A stretch of DNA of 39,177 nucleotides, taken from the NCBI GenBank assembly GCA_002721615.1, contig PBKW01000024.1, positions 1 through 39,177 of the forward strand. The letters run 5' to 3'. Every line of letters begins with the position of its first letter. Position 1 is the first letter of the stretch. The position numbers were made by a program, and so were the translations under genes. This document shows, one piece after another, positions 23,748 through 31,820 of the stretch. This DNA comes from Chloroflexota bacterium. Lineage in GTDB: Bacteria > Chloroflexota > Dehalococcoidia > Lucifugimonadales > Lucifugimonadaceae. The notes under the pieces are model-generated. The model was not told where the DNA came from, ran no database searches, and saw nothing but the letters and a program-made list of their open reading frames with translations.

Positions 23748-24440
23748 ATGGAAATTAATATGGTGCGTTTGAAATTAAAGAAAGACAAGATTATTAATGG
23801 TTTAAAAGAAATTCAAATTAATGCTGAATCTTCTGTGAATAATGAAACAGGTTGTAGAAGATTCGATGTTATTCAAGATGAGGAAGATCCTTCAAGAATT
23901 GCTTTATGTGAAATATTTAATGATCAACTCTCTGTAGATAATCATTTTTCTCAAGAATATTTTAAAAAATTTAGAGATGCCTCAAGAGATTTTTTAGAGG
24001 AAGATTCATTCTTTTCACATTGCAAGCTTATTTTTCCTATTGAAGGAGTCTGGGATTCTAAAAAAAATAATGCACCCGTAGATGATGCATTTTTGAGTGG
24101 TCTTTATGTTATTCATGCTCAATTAGTAATTAAAGAAGATAGAGTTGATGATTTTATAAGGGAGATAAAATTGGATGCTGTTGGATCAGTCAATGAAGAG
24201 CAGGGTTGTTTAAGGTTTGATGTTTTCCAGGATATTAAAACTCCCAATCATATTTTCCTATATGAGGTATACACTAACCTTTCTGCCTTTGAGTATCATG
24301 TGACTACTCCACATTTTAAAAAATGGAGTGATGCAGCAGAAGAAATGTTTGTTTCTGAAAAAGAAAATATTGTTATAAAAGGAAAAAATATATTTCCTTC
24401 AGATAATTGGAATTGGAGTTCAGGTAATCCTGTAAAATAA
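23748..24440 (+). CDS. tandem ABM-domain protein (antibiotic biosynthesis monooxygenase fold)
   Basis: A 230-residue protein with two ferredoxin-like ABM domains, about 1-90 and 120-210. Each has the pattern (E/D)xxxxVNxExGCxRFDVxQD followed by a helix ending in FKK(F/W). ABM proteins are small monooxygenases or heme/quinol-related enzymes acting as dimers; a fused pair would act as one unit. AAGGAG lies 6-7 bases before the ATG. It is divergent from the ABC exporter. The substrate is unknown. Confidence 0.85.
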   Translation: MEINMVRLKLKKDKIINGLKEIQINAESSVNNETGCRRFDVIQDEEDPSRIALCEIFNDQLSVDNHFSQEYFKKFRDASRDFLEEDSFFSHCKLIFPIEGVWDSKKNNAPVDDAFLSGLYVIHAQLVIKEDRVDDFIREIKLDAVGSVNEEQGCLRFDVFQDIKTPNHIFLYEVYTNLSAFEYHVTTPHFKKWSDAAEEMFVSEKENIVIKGKNIFPSDNWNWSSGNPVK

Positions 24441-24445
24441 ATCCA

Positions 24446-25186
24446 TCACCTAATATTTAGATCGTTTTTCATTTTGTAATAATATTTTAATTTTTGTTCA
24501 AATAAGTGAAAATAATTTTGAGGTTTTTCGATCTTAATTTGTGTGTTAAATCCAATTTTTGTTACTTGAGCTACTGCTATTTGTTCAATAGGGATTCCAC
24601 TGTAATTCGAAAACATTGTTGAATATGCTGAACATTGTATTAGATGGTCTATTCTAATATTTAAGTTTTTTCTAGTTGTTTTAAAATCAAAGACTGTCAA
24701 TTTTCCATTGTAATAAGCTAAAAAATCCAATGTTCCTGCTATTTTTAAATTATTATCATAGAGAGATGATTCTAGTCCTAGAATAGGTCCTAGTTCACCT
24801 GAATTAACTATTCTGGATACTAAAGAAGCTGCAGCTTCAATCGACCCTCCATATTTTGTAGGTGTGTAATCTTCATTATTTAATTTTATGAAATCGTTAT
24901 TAAAAATAAGTTCTAAAATTTCATGGGTCAAAGATCCGAAATTTAATGATTCCCTTCTAATATTCTCAGCATTTTTTTCACCTACTCTTTTTATCCAATT
25001 TTCTATAGCTGGATTTGGCCATGCTGCTAGAACTGTTGTAACGCTAGGATAATTTTCTCCATTTTCAGTTGTGTAAAATCTTTCACCTGTATTTTCATCA
25101 GTCATTCTTTTTAGTTTGGGGAAATCATAATTTTTATGAGAAAAAGTAGGGAATTTAAATGAATTATTAAAATAATATGAAGTCAT
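24446..25186 (-). CDS. PD-(D/E)XK nuclease (MGME1/RecB-like exonuclease fold)
   Basis: A 246-residue protein with the full PD-(D/E)XK core. His88 is in GSLTHE, Glu139 in GLESSL, Asp154 in GTLDFLAYYNGK, then Asp167-Phe-Lys169 in VFDFKTT, and Gln184 with Tyr188 in QCSAYS. This arrangement matches the Cas4/RecB-like superfamily and is close in layout to MGME1-type single-strand DNA exonucleases and their phage relatives. No helicase, Cas or phage genes are nearby, so its role in DNA repair or degradation is inferred. It is convergent with the double-ABM gene at 5 bases. Confidence 0.82.
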   Translation of the reverse strand: MTSYYFNNSFKFPTFSHKNYDFPKLKRMTDENTGERFYTTENGENYPSVTTVLAAWPNPAIENWIKRVGEKNAENIRRESLNFGSLTHEILELIFNNDFIKLNNEDYTPTKYGGSIEAAASLVSRIVNSGELGPILGLESSLYDNNLKIAGTLDFLAYYNGKLTVFDFKTTRKNLNIRIDHLIQCSAYSTMFSNYSGIPIEQIAVAQVTKIGFNTQIKIEKPQNYFHLFEQKLKYYYKMKNDLNIR

Positions 25187-25281
25187 TTTATTTATATAGT
25201 GTTGAATGATTAAAATTTTATAGAATATATCTATGCTAAAACAAAAATTGTTAAAAAGGTTTTTATTTGTAGGAACATTTG

Positions 25282-25476
25282 ATGTTTAAGAACCAAAAAG
25301 TACGAATTTGTAAAGTATGTGGCGAAGAAAACAAGAACACTACTCTTAAATGTGAAAATTGTGGAACAGTAGCAATAAATATTAATTTAGGTTGCAGTAC
25401 CCCTACAGTAATTTTGATGGGCATTATCGATGCTTTGATAATTATAGTTATTGTTAAAGCATGTACTAGTTTTTAG
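25282..25476 (+). CDS. zinc-ribbon membrane protein, 64 aa
   Basis: Starts at ATG 25282 with AGGAA upstream at 25271-25275; the TTG three bases earlier is not needed. A zinc ribbon is formed by CKVCG and CENCG, followed by a membrane helix (about 40-60). Such double-Cys heads with one span are common in small regulatory or scaffold proteins. It converges on the DnaJ-like gene 3 bases away. Function is unknown. Confidence 0.7.
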   Translation: MFKNQKVRICKVCGEENKNTTLKCENCGTVAININLGCSTPTVILMGIIDALIIIVIVKACTSF

Positions 25477-25479
25477 ATA

Positions 25480-26247
25480 TTAAGGTCTTATTCTATATAT
25501 AGCTAAATAGATCCCTAAGATTAATCCTATGAGACCAGGAATCGAAAATAAGAAAACATTACTGTAAATTATAGAACCAACAAGAGTTGAAATCCCAGCT
25601 ATTATCTGTAGAGATGTGCTTTTTTTGAATTTTGAAGTTCTTTCAATTGTTATTCCTGTTAAGTAACCAATTGCTGCTAGAGGAATTAGAAGTATGATGA
25701 ATCCAGGTAAAATAATTTTTCCTGTGAAATTGATTATTAAGCTGAAAATTATTCCAGATAATGTGCTAACTAATATTCCTGCAAAAGCACTAAATACTAA
25801 TTCCTTATTTGAAGGATCGTATAAAGGATTTTTTTTCATTTGAGCACAATCAGGACATCTTGCACCTACAGGAGTTTGTTCTAAACAAGAAGGACAAATA
25901 TAATTTTCACATCCTGTTTTACTGCATTGAAGATCTGTAGATGTTTTATCACAAAAACTACATATTTTTGATTTTTCTATATTTGTTTTAACTACAGTAG
26001 TAGTTGGTTCTGTCTCTTGTGGTGGTTCCTGATATCGTTTTCCAGTTAATAAAGAATCATATTCTTTCTTTTTCTGGGGATCTTTCAGAACATCATAAGC
26101 CTCATTAATAAGTTGAGTCATCTTTATAGCATCCTTACTCTTATTTCTATCTGGATGATAAAAAGATATTGCTCTTAAATAACTTGCTTTAATATCTTCT
26201 GGGGATGCTGTAGGTTCTATCCCTAATAATTCATAATGTGTTTTCAT
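25480..26247 (-). CDS. membrane-anchored J-domain protein with central zinc finger
   Basis: A 255-residue protein. An N-terminal J-domain has His31-Pro32-Asp33 and helix IV in DVLKDPQKKKEYDSLL, so it should stimulate a DnaK-type chaperone. A middle module with eight Cys (about 93-137: CSFC, CSKTGC, CPSC, RCPDC) looks like a B-box-like zinc finger ending in VGARCPDCAQ. Then come about four membrane spans. The arrangement would recruit DnaK to the membrane. It is the last gene of the minus-strand housekeeping run, 39 bases after plsY. It differs from DnaJ and CbpA, which lack spans. Confidence 0.82.
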   Translation of the reverse strand: MKTHYELLGIEPTASPEDIKASYLRAISFYHPDRNKSKDAIKMTQLINEAYDVLKDPQKKKEYDSLLTGKRYQEPPQETEPTTTVVKTNIEKSKICSFCDKTSTDLQCSKTGCENYICPSCLEQTPVGARCPDCAQMKKNPLYDPSNKELVFSAFAGILVSTLSGIIFSLIINFTGKIILPGFIILLIPLAAIGYLTGITIERTSKFKKSTSLQIIAGISTLVGSIIYSNVFLFSIPGLIGLILGIYLAIYRIRP

Positions 26248-26286
26248 ATCATCTATTAGTCTTACTCATTGTTATCTATGATTTTT

Positions 26287-26943
26287 TTAAATATCTCTAT
26301 CTAAAAATAATCTGTTAAGTAATATTTTTTTCGTAGATGTTTTATTCTTCATTCTAGATTCTCTTATTGAATTATTACCCATGATTCTTTTTATGATTGT
26401 GATCATTAAATACATGGTTATGGGAATTATTAATCCCTTATCTATTATTGTAATAGATGATAGTGAAGTAATCATTAATACTAAAAGAGTAATTATCCAT
26501 GAAATACCACCATCTTTAGAAATCATCCAAAATATTAAAAGAGTAATACACATTAAAATTGTTAAAGGTATATTGAAAATCAGTAATGATCCCATTATTA
26601 ATGCTTGACCTCTACCTCCTTTAAATTTCAAAAATATAGACCAATTATGACCTAATAAAATAAATAAACTGAATATAGTTCCATATTGAAAAAAATCCGA
26701 ATATGGGAAGATGATTGATATTATCAATAAAGGTAAAAATCCTTTTCCAAAACAATCTATTACAAACAAAATTGAACCAAATTTAAAGTTAGATAAATAG
26801 AAAATATTTGATGCTCCAATTGTTTTATTTCCTATTTTAGAAATATCTTTTTTTAGGACTATTTTCCCGAAAATCAAACCTGTTGGAATTGATCCTAAAA
26901 AATAACCAATTATTGAAAAAAAAATATGGTTCAATTCAACCAT
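26287..26943 (-). CDS. plsY: acyl-phosphate:glycerol-3-phosphate acyltransferase
   Basis: PlsY makes lysophosphatidic acid from acyl phosphate and glycerol-3-phosphate in the membrane, the first step of phospholipid synthesis. A 218-residue protein with several spans and the three family motifs: GSIPTG near residue 20, NKTIGASN (family GxxNxGATN), and GHNWSIFLKFKGGRGQA, with a DCFGKG loop. It overlaps the PHP gene by 8 bases, suggesting coupled translation. The C-terminus is longer than usual and basic. Confidence 0.88.
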   Translation of the reverse strand: MVELNHIFFSIIGYFLGSIPTGLIFGKIVLKKDISKIGNKTIGASNIFYLSNFKFGSILFVIDCFGKGFLPLLIISIIFPYSDFFQYGTIFSLFILLGHNWSIFLKFKGGRGQALIMGSLLIFNIPLTILMCITLLIFWMISKDGGISWIITLLVLMITSLSSITIIDKGLIIPITMYLMITIIKRIMGNNSIRESRMKNKTSTKKILLNRLFLDRDI

Positions 26944-27814
26944 TTTTTAAAAGTCTTTGATCAGTCCATCCAACTTTTTCTTGATGAATGGAGATAGCTC
27001 TTTGCATCATTTTTTCTACCGTTTTTAATGGCACACCACTATCACCTAATTTATTTTTTGAATAATCAGTGTGAAAGTCACTACCTCCAGTAGATATGAA
27101 ATTGAAATTCTTTGCTAATTGTTCGAATTCATTTTTTTTTGATTGATTATATCGAACATTATTTATTTCTAATCCTGATAAGCCTGCATCTGAAAGATCA
27201 GGAAGAATTTTTTCTAAATCAATTACTGTATGAGGGTGAGCTATAGCTGAAATTCCTCCTGATTCATGAATAATATTTATTGCATCATATGAGTTTAATA
27301 TTTTAGAAGGTAAATTTAATTTTTCTTTATTATTTAGATAATTTTCAAATGCTTCTGAAACTGTTTTTACGTATCCCTTTTTTACCATTTCTCTGGCAAT
27401 ATGAGGTCTACCGATAGATTTTTTTGTTTTAGTTTTAATATCGTCCCAGTTTAATTTTATTCCTTGTAATGAAAGATTTTTTATAATTGTTTCAGCATTT
27501 TCTAATCTTTCTTCATGAAGTTTTTCAAGTAGTTTTTTAAGTGATTTATTTTGATGATTCATGAAATAGCATAAGATATGGATTTCATTTGATTTATATT
27601 CGGTACTTAGTTCTATACCTGGAATTAAAATCAGGTTTGTTTTAGAAGCTAATTTTATAGATTCATCTATTCCATTGACTGTGTCATGATCAGTGATAGA
27701 TATTGCTAATAATTTTTTTCTTTTTGCATATTCTATTATTTCAGTTGGAGACATTACTCCATCAGAATAATAAGTATGTATATGTAAATCAGCTTCAGGC
27801 TTTGCAGAGTTCAT
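26936..27814 (-). CDS. PHP-domain phosphoesterase (TrpH/RNase AM-like)
   Basis: A 292-residue metal-dependent phosphoesterase of the PHP family. Metal-binding positions are His11 and His13 in ADLHIHTYYSDG with Asp18, His43 in ITDHDTVNG, Glu in PGIELST, HPHTV, and GSDFHTD near the C-terminus. Members of the YciV/TrpH group remove nucleotides from the 5' ends of small RNAs or hydrolyse 3',5'-bisphosphonucleotides. It lies 11 bases after the RNase Y gene, so a role in RNA turnover is attractive but inferred. Confidence 0.86.
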   Translation of the reverse strand: MNSAKPEADLHIHTYYSDGVMSPTEIIEYAKRKKLLAISITDHDTVNGIDESIKLASKTNLILIPGIELSTEYKSNEIHILCYFMNHQNKSLKKLLEKLHEERLENAETIIKNLSLQGIKLNWDDIKTKTKKSIGRPHIAREMVKKGYVKTVSEAFENYLNNKEKLNLPSKILNSYDAINIIHESGGISAIAHPHTVIDLEKILPDLSDAGLSGLEINNVRYNQSKKNEFEQLAKNFNFISTGGSDFHTDYSKNKLGDSGVPLKTVEKMMQRAISIHQEKVGWTDQRLLKNG

Positions 27815-27825
27815 AGATTTGTAAT

Positions 27826-29352
27826 CTATTGAGCAAATTCAATAGATCTAGATTCTCGAATTACTACTACTCTTATTTGTCCTGGATAAGAGAGTTTTTC
27901 TTCAATTTGTTTTACTATTTTTCTAGCAATAGTAGCTGATTCAATATCATCTATTTCATCAGGGTTCACTAATACCCTTAATTCTCTACCTGCTTGAATA
28001 GCATAGCACCTTTCAACTCCATCAAAACTATTTCCAACATCTTCAATTTCTTTTAGCCTTTTAGTGTATGCTTCTAATGTGTCACGTCTAGCTCCTGGTC
28101 TAGCTGCACTAATTGCATCAGCTGCGGCTACTATGAAAGATTCAGTAGTAGTCATTTCTGAATCATGATGTTCTCTTATTACAGTTTCAATGTCTTTTCC
28201 TACTTCATATTTTCTTGCAATATCTGCTCCTATTTCTGCATGAGGACCATCAATTTCATGTGTGAAAGCTTTTCCAATGTCGTGAAGGAATCCTCCAATT
28301 CTACAAACTTCTACTTTAGCTCCTAATTCATGAGCCATCATGCTAGCTAAATGTGAAGTTTCGATACTGTGTTGTAGAACATTTTCTCCGTAACTATAAC
28401 GATATTTTAGCCTTCCCATCATAGGAATTAAATCTGGATGAATACTTTTTATAGAAGTTTCAAATATAGCATTTTCACCCTCTTTCTTTATGGTTCTATT
28501 GACTTCCCTTTTTGATTTCTCAACAATATCTTCTATTCTTGCAGGATGTATTCTTCCATCAGAAATTAGATGTTCTAATGAAGTTACTGCAATTGCTCTT
28601 CTTATAGGATCAAAGCATGATATCGCTACTGACTCAGGTCCTTCATCTACTATGAGATCTACTCCTGTAGCAGCTTCAATAGACCTAATGTTTCTACCGT
28701 CTCTACCAATTAGCCTTCCTTTCATTTCCTCATTAGGCAATGAAACAGAACTAACAGTTTCTTCTCCAACTACTTCTGATGCAAGTTTCTGTATTGCAGA
28801 AGAAATGATATTTCTAGCTTCAGAATCAATCTTTTCTTTCATTTCGATTTCAGCATTTCTATATCTTTTGCCAATATCAAAATTTATGTTTTCTTCGGCA
28901 CGTTTGAATAGGATTTCTTTAGCATCTTTCATAGAAATATCAGATATTTTTTCTATCTGCTCTATTTCTATTTCTTTTAGAGATTCAAGTTCTTTTTTTT
29001 CTTCTTTTGCTTTTTCTAACTCAATTTTTAATTTATCTTCTTTTGATTTTAATTCAGTTAGTTGAATATTTATTTCTGATTGAGAATCATCCAATTTTCT
29101 TTGAGAATTTTGGATATTTTTTCTTTCAGTTCTTAATTCCCTTTCTGTTTCAGTAATTAATTGAATCCCTTTTTCTTTTGCTTCAATTAATATTTCTTTG
29201 CTTCTCTCTTCTGCTATTCTTAACTGATCCTGAGATGCTGAGAAAGCAGCTTTTTGAGATTTTGTTACTAAAGTATTTCTCAAGTAAAAACCAATTAAAC
29301 CTGAGATTAATCCAACTCCAAGCGCAGGCCCTATAATTAATAGTAATTCCAC
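27826..29352 (-). CDS. rny: ribonuclease Y
   Basis: RNase Y is the membrane-bound endoribonuclease that starts mRNA decay in many bacteria lacking RNase E. The 508 residues hold an N-terminal span (about 4-24), a long coiled coil (about 35-190), a KH domain with GRDGRNIR at 216-223, and an HD domain with His357-Asp358 in FLHDIGKA. All domains are complete. The start is GTG 29350-29352, chosen because TAGGAG lies just upstream. It is transcribed after bL25 across a 129-base gap with no gene. Confidence 0.96.
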   Translation of the reverse strand: MELLLIIGPALGVGLISGLIGFYLRNTLVTKSQKAAFSASQDQLRIAEERSKEILIEAKEKGIQLITETERELRTERKNIQNSQRKLDDSQSEINIQLTELKSKEDKLKIELEKAKEEKKELESLKEIEIEQIEKISDISMKDAKEILFKRAEENINFDIGKRYRNAEIEMKEKIDSEARNIISSAIQKLASEVVGEETVSSVSLPNEEMKGRLIGRDGRNIRSIEAATGVDLIVDEGPESVAISCFDPIRRAIAVTSLEHLISDGRIHPARIEDIVEKSKREVNRTIKKEGENAIFETSIKSIHPDLIPMMGRLKYRYSYGENVLQHSIETSHLASMMAHELGAKVEVCRIGGFLHDIGKAFTHEIDGPHAEIGADIARKYEVGKDIETVIREHHDSEMTTTESFIVAAADAISAARPGARRDTLEAYTKRLKEIEDVGNSFDGVERCYAIQAGRELRVLVNPDEIDDIESATIARKIVKQIEEKLSYPGQIRVVVIRESRSIEFAQ

Positions 29353-29481
29353 GGGGACTCCTACTTAGGATTGTTTTAAATTTTTAATTCATTATTAGGA
29401 CTCACTTTGGATGTCCTTACTTTTTCTATAAGGGAATATTAGAGTTTTATTGAATTAAGTTCAAGTTTTTAGATTTTTTAA

Positions 29482-30174
29482 TTAATCAGTAGACGATTCT
29501 TTTTCTTGAGATTCTTCATCACCAGATTCTGTTCTTTCTTCGCCTTCTGCTCCTTCTTCACCTTCTAGTCCTTCCTCACCTTCTAGTCCTTCAGTTTCTG
29601 GAACTACTTCTTCAATTACTCTAGGAGGCTGTATCCAAGTTAAAGCTACATTTGTGTCACCAACAAAATTAACACCTTCTGGTAGTTTTATGTCAGAAAT
29701 TCTTATAACTGATGATAAGTCAATTAACGATGATACATCTACTATAAGATTTCTTGGAACTTCAAATGGCTTAGCAGATACTACTATAGAATATATTGAT
29801 TGAGTTACAGTACCTGCTCCACCTTTAGTACCTGGAGCTTCACCTTCTAATAAAATAGGAACTTCTATTTCTACAGGTTTATCTTCATCAACTTTCATAA
29901 AATCTACATGTTGTACAGTTCCACTTATTGGGTCTTGACTTACCTCTCTAATTAAAGTGATTATGTCTTTTTCTCCATCGATTTTGATTACCACAGGTGT
30001 AGTTCTTCCTGCTTCTTTTAAAATTGACATGACTTCTTTATATGGAGCTTCAAGGCTTAAAGATTCTATTTTAAAACCATAAACATGTAAGGGCATTAGC
30101 CCTTCAGCTCTAAGGCTTTTTACTTTTTTCCCTTTTATACTTCTTAAAGAAGTGATAAGTGTTGGGTTTTCCAT
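29482..30174 (-). CDS. rplY: 50S ribosomal protein bL25 (CTC/TL5 long form)
   Basis: The 5S-rRNA-binding ribosomal protein bL25 in its two-domain CTC form. The N-terminal domain (about 1-88) carries VYGFKIESLSLEAPYKEV, and the C-terminal TL5 domain (about 95-185) carries VEVPILLEGEAPGTKGGAG. The last 45 residues are an acidic tail with repeated GLEGEEG. AAGGAG is well placed before ATG 30174. It is divergent from the Rrf2 gene, with a 145-base shared promoter region. Confidence 0.93.
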   Translation of the reverse strand: MENPTLITSLRSIKGKKVKSLRAEGLMPLHVYGFKIESLSLEAPYKEVMSILKEAGRTTPVVIKIDGEKDIITLIREVSQDPISGTVQHVDFMKVDEDKPVEIEVPILLEGEAPGTKGGAGTVTQSIYSIVVSAKPFEVPRNLIVDVSSLIDLSSVIRISDIKLPEGVNFVGDTNVALTWIQPPRVIEEVVPETEGLEGEEGLEGEEGAEGEERTESGDEESQEKESSTD

Positions 30175-30319
30175 TGATGAATCTCCTTTAAAATATTTCC
30201 AGAGGGAATGATATCATATTTTTTATATCGATAATAATTTAATTTCACTCTTGCTGAATAAATATATTTTTAAGTGTATAATAATCTATGTGTTTATTAG
30301 AAATTTTGTTTGAATTTTT

Positions 30320-30739
30320 ATGCTTATACCAATGAAAGTTGATTATGGAATTAGATTGGTAAGTTTTCTTGCTGATCAACCTAAAGGTGTCTTCTCAAAA
30401 GCTCAAGTTATTTCTAATGAAAAACATATTCCTCTACAATATTTATTACAAATATCTAATAGATTAATAAAAAAAGGATTGATTTTTGCTCAAAGAGGCC
30501 CTAGTGGGGGATATACTTTGAATAAAGATCCTGAAGAAATATCTGTAGGTGAAATAGTAAAAAGTCTTGATCTTAGTGTTGCTCCTGTTGCATGCATAAA
30601 TACTCCTGAAGGATGTGAATTGTCTGGGAATTGTTCTCAACAGGAAATGTGGAAAACTATAGAAAATTTAATTCTCGATCAACTAGAAAGAGTATCAATA
30701 AAGAGTTTGAACTCTCAAAAAATCAATTTTAATTATTAA
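30320..30739 (+). CDS. Rrf2-family transcriptional regulator, probably Fe-S (IscR/CymR-like)
   Basis: A 139-residue winged-helix regulator. The recognition region is IPLQYLLQISNRLIKKGLI, followed by the wing RGPSGGYTL. Three Cys (92, 99, 105) lie where IscR holds its [2Fe-2S] cluster, and QQEMW follows as in IscR. ATG 30320 is used; ATG 30332 (MKVDYGIRLV) is the more family-like start, and neither has a clear ribosome-binding site. A perfect TATAAT lies at 30277-30282. It sits just before the cysteine operon on the same strand, so control of Fe-S or sulfur genes is a reasonable inference. Confidence 0.88.
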   Translation: MLIPMKVDYGIRLVSFLADQPKGVFSKAQVISNEKHIPLQYLLQISNRLIKKGLIFAQRGPSGGYTLNKDPEEISVGEIVKSLDLSVAPVACINTPEGCELSGNCSQQEMWKTIENLILDQLERVSIKSLNSQKINFNY

Positions 30740-30740
30740 A

Positions 30741-30770
30741 TTTAGTAAATTTGAGTGTTATTGATAGAAT
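30741..30770 (+). promoter_or_regulatory. candidate promoter of the cysteine leader transcript
   Basis: TTTAGT at 30741-30746 and TAGAAT at 30765-30770 are 18 bases apart, about 30 bases before the leader ATG. AAATTT repeats flanking the Rrf2 stop could serve as an operator, but the region is too AT-rich to be sure. Confidence 0.4.
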
Positions 30771-30801
30771 AATTAATGTACAATTTCCTTCGGAGAATCA
30801 G

Positions 30802-30876
30802 ATGAATATTTATTGCTTGTGTAAAAATAATAATTTTTGTTTACCTTGTACAAGGTGCAGATTATCTTGTTTATGA
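30802..30876 (+). CDS. cysteine-rich 24-aa leader peptide
   Basis: A 24-codon ORF begins at ATG 30802 and ends at TGA 30874-30876, with GGAG at 30792-30795 six bases before the start. Six of 24 residues are Cys (positions 5, 7, 13, 16, 19 and 23; codons start at 30814, 30820, 30838, 30847, 30856 and 30868). The late Cys codons lie on the first arm of a hairpin that competes with an antiterminator. It is followed by a terminator and then by moeB-like and cysM-like genes. It should act in cis by ribosome stalling when charged Cys-tRNA is scarce; the peptide itself probably has no other function. Confidence 0.82.
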   Translation: MNIYCLCKNNNFCLPCTRCRLSCL

Positions 30877-30933
30877 TAAATTTTAATTGTGAATATAGAT
30901 AATTATAGCACCCCACTATGGGGTGTTTTATTT
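30843..30933 (+). promoter_or_regulatory. cysteine transcription attenuator
   Basis: Three alternative pairings are visible. 1:2 is the palindrome ACCTTG/CAAGGT at 30843-30856. 2:3 pairs GGTGC (30854-30858) with GCACC (30908-30912) and ATTATC (30861-30866) with GATAAT (30898-30903). 3:4 is the terminator, GCACCCC with GGGGTGT. Because 2:3 uses the left arm of the terminator, stalling on the Cys codons of segment 1 should favour read-through. A ribosome that reaches the stop codon at 30874 covers segment 2 and should favour termination. The logic is that of classic amino-acid attenuators. Confidence 0.8.
30907..30933 (+). terminator. intrinsic terminator of the attenuator
   Basis: The stem is A30907-C30914 with G30920-T30927 (eight pairs including one G-T), loop ACTAT, followed by TTTTATTT. 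It is the strongest GC hairpin in this region and lies 28 bases before the moeB-like gene. Confidence 0.85.
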
Positions 30934-30960
30934 ATATAGATAGTTGAGGTTAAAAATAAC

Positions 30961-31797
30961 ATGCAAACTAATAAAAATAATAAATATAAGATGCTTACTC
31001 CTGATCAAGTAGACAGATATAGTAGACATATAATTATGCCTCATATTGGAAGCAATGGACAGAGAAAGCTTTTAAATTCTAAAGTAGTTATAGTAGGTGC
31101 TGGTGGCTTAGGTTCTCCTGCAGCTCTTTATTTGGCACTTGCTGGTATAGGCACATTGGGGATTGTAGATTTTGATGTTGTAGATAGAAGTAATTTACAG
31201 AGACAAATTTTGCATCAAAATAAAGATATAGGAAAAAGGAAAGTAATTTCAGCTAAGGAAACTTTAGAAGCTTATAATCCAGATATAAAAGTTGAATTAC
31301 ATGAAGAGCCTATTAATTCTCAGAATGCTATGGAAATTATCAATCAATATGATGTCGTGATTAATGGAGCAGATAATTTTCCTACTAGATACCTGATATG
31401 TGATGCCTCTTATCATTCTAGTAAACCATTAGTAGATGGGAGTATTCTTTTATTTGATGGACAAGTAACTACGTATATTCCAGGAAAAAGTTGCTATAGG
31501 TGTATATTCCCCGAACCACCACCACCAGGGGAAGTTCCAAGTTGTTCAGAAGCTGGTGTAGTAGGAGCTTTACCTGGACTAGTAGGAAGTATTCAAGCTA
31601 CTGAAACTATTAAGGTTATCTTAGATATAGGTGAAATCTTAGAGAACAGGATGATATTAATAGATGCATTAACTATGGAATTTAGAACTATTAAGTTAAG
31701 AAGAGATTCTTCTTGTTCTTTATGTGGAGATAATCCTTCGTTAAAAGGATTAATAGATTATGAGCAATTTTGTGGCATGCCTGCTGTTGAAATTTAA
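30961..31797 (+). CDS. moeB: MoeB/ThiF/MoeZ-type E1-like sulfur-carrier adenylyltransferase
   Basis: A 278-residue enzyme that adenylates the C-terminal Gly-Gly of a ubiquitin-like sulfur carrier (MoaD, ThiS or CysO). The ATP loop is GAGGLGS at 46-52. Other features are NGADNFPTRY with Asp138, zinc Cys pairs 178/181 and 252/255, and Cys195 in PSCSEAGV. It ends soon after IDYEQFCG, where MoeZ continues into a rhodanese domain, so that domain is absent. The start is ATG 30961; ATG 30991 is possible. It is the first gene after the cysteine attenuator and precedes a CysM-like gene, so it most likely serves cysteine synthesis through a CysO-like carrier. Confidence 0.85.
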   Translation: MQTNKNNKYKMLTPDQVDRYSRHIIMPHIGSNGQRKLLNSKVVIVGAGGLGSPAALYLALAGIGTLGIVDFDVVDRSNLQRQILHQNKDIGKRKVISAKETLEAYNPDIKVELHEEPINSQNAMEIINQYDVVINGADNFPTRYLICDASYHSSKPLVDGSILLFDGQVTTYIPGKSCYRCIFPEPPPPGEVPSCSEAGVVGALPGLVGSIQATETIKVILDIGEILENRMILIDALTMEFRTIKLRRDSSCSLCGDNPSLKGLIDYEQFCGMPAVEI

Positions 31798-31820
31798 CAT
31801 TAAAATTTAGATTAAGAAAT

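Noticed and set aside
22130-24440. Antibiotic biosynthesis cluster from the ABC-2 exporter and ABM protein
   Set aside because: They are divergent and no synthase, tailoring or regulator genes accompany them.
24446-25186. Cas4 of a CRISPR system
   Set aside because: No Cys cluster for an Fe-S site, no cas1/cas2 and no repeats nearby.
25233-25289. 18-codon upstream ORF overlapping the zinc-ribbon start
   Set aside because: Low-complexity Lys/Leu codons, no ribosome-binding site and no alternative structures; probably chance.
28490-29065. Plus-strand 191-codon frame within the RNase Y gene
   Set aside because: It is antisense to the complete coiled-coil and KH regions of rny and is Ser/Phe-rich, as expected of a shadow frame.
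30781-30960. T-box or SAM riboswitch before the moeB-like gene
   Set aside because: No T-box bulge sequence or SAM aptamer motifs; the short Cys-rich ORF with alternative pairings explains the terminator better.
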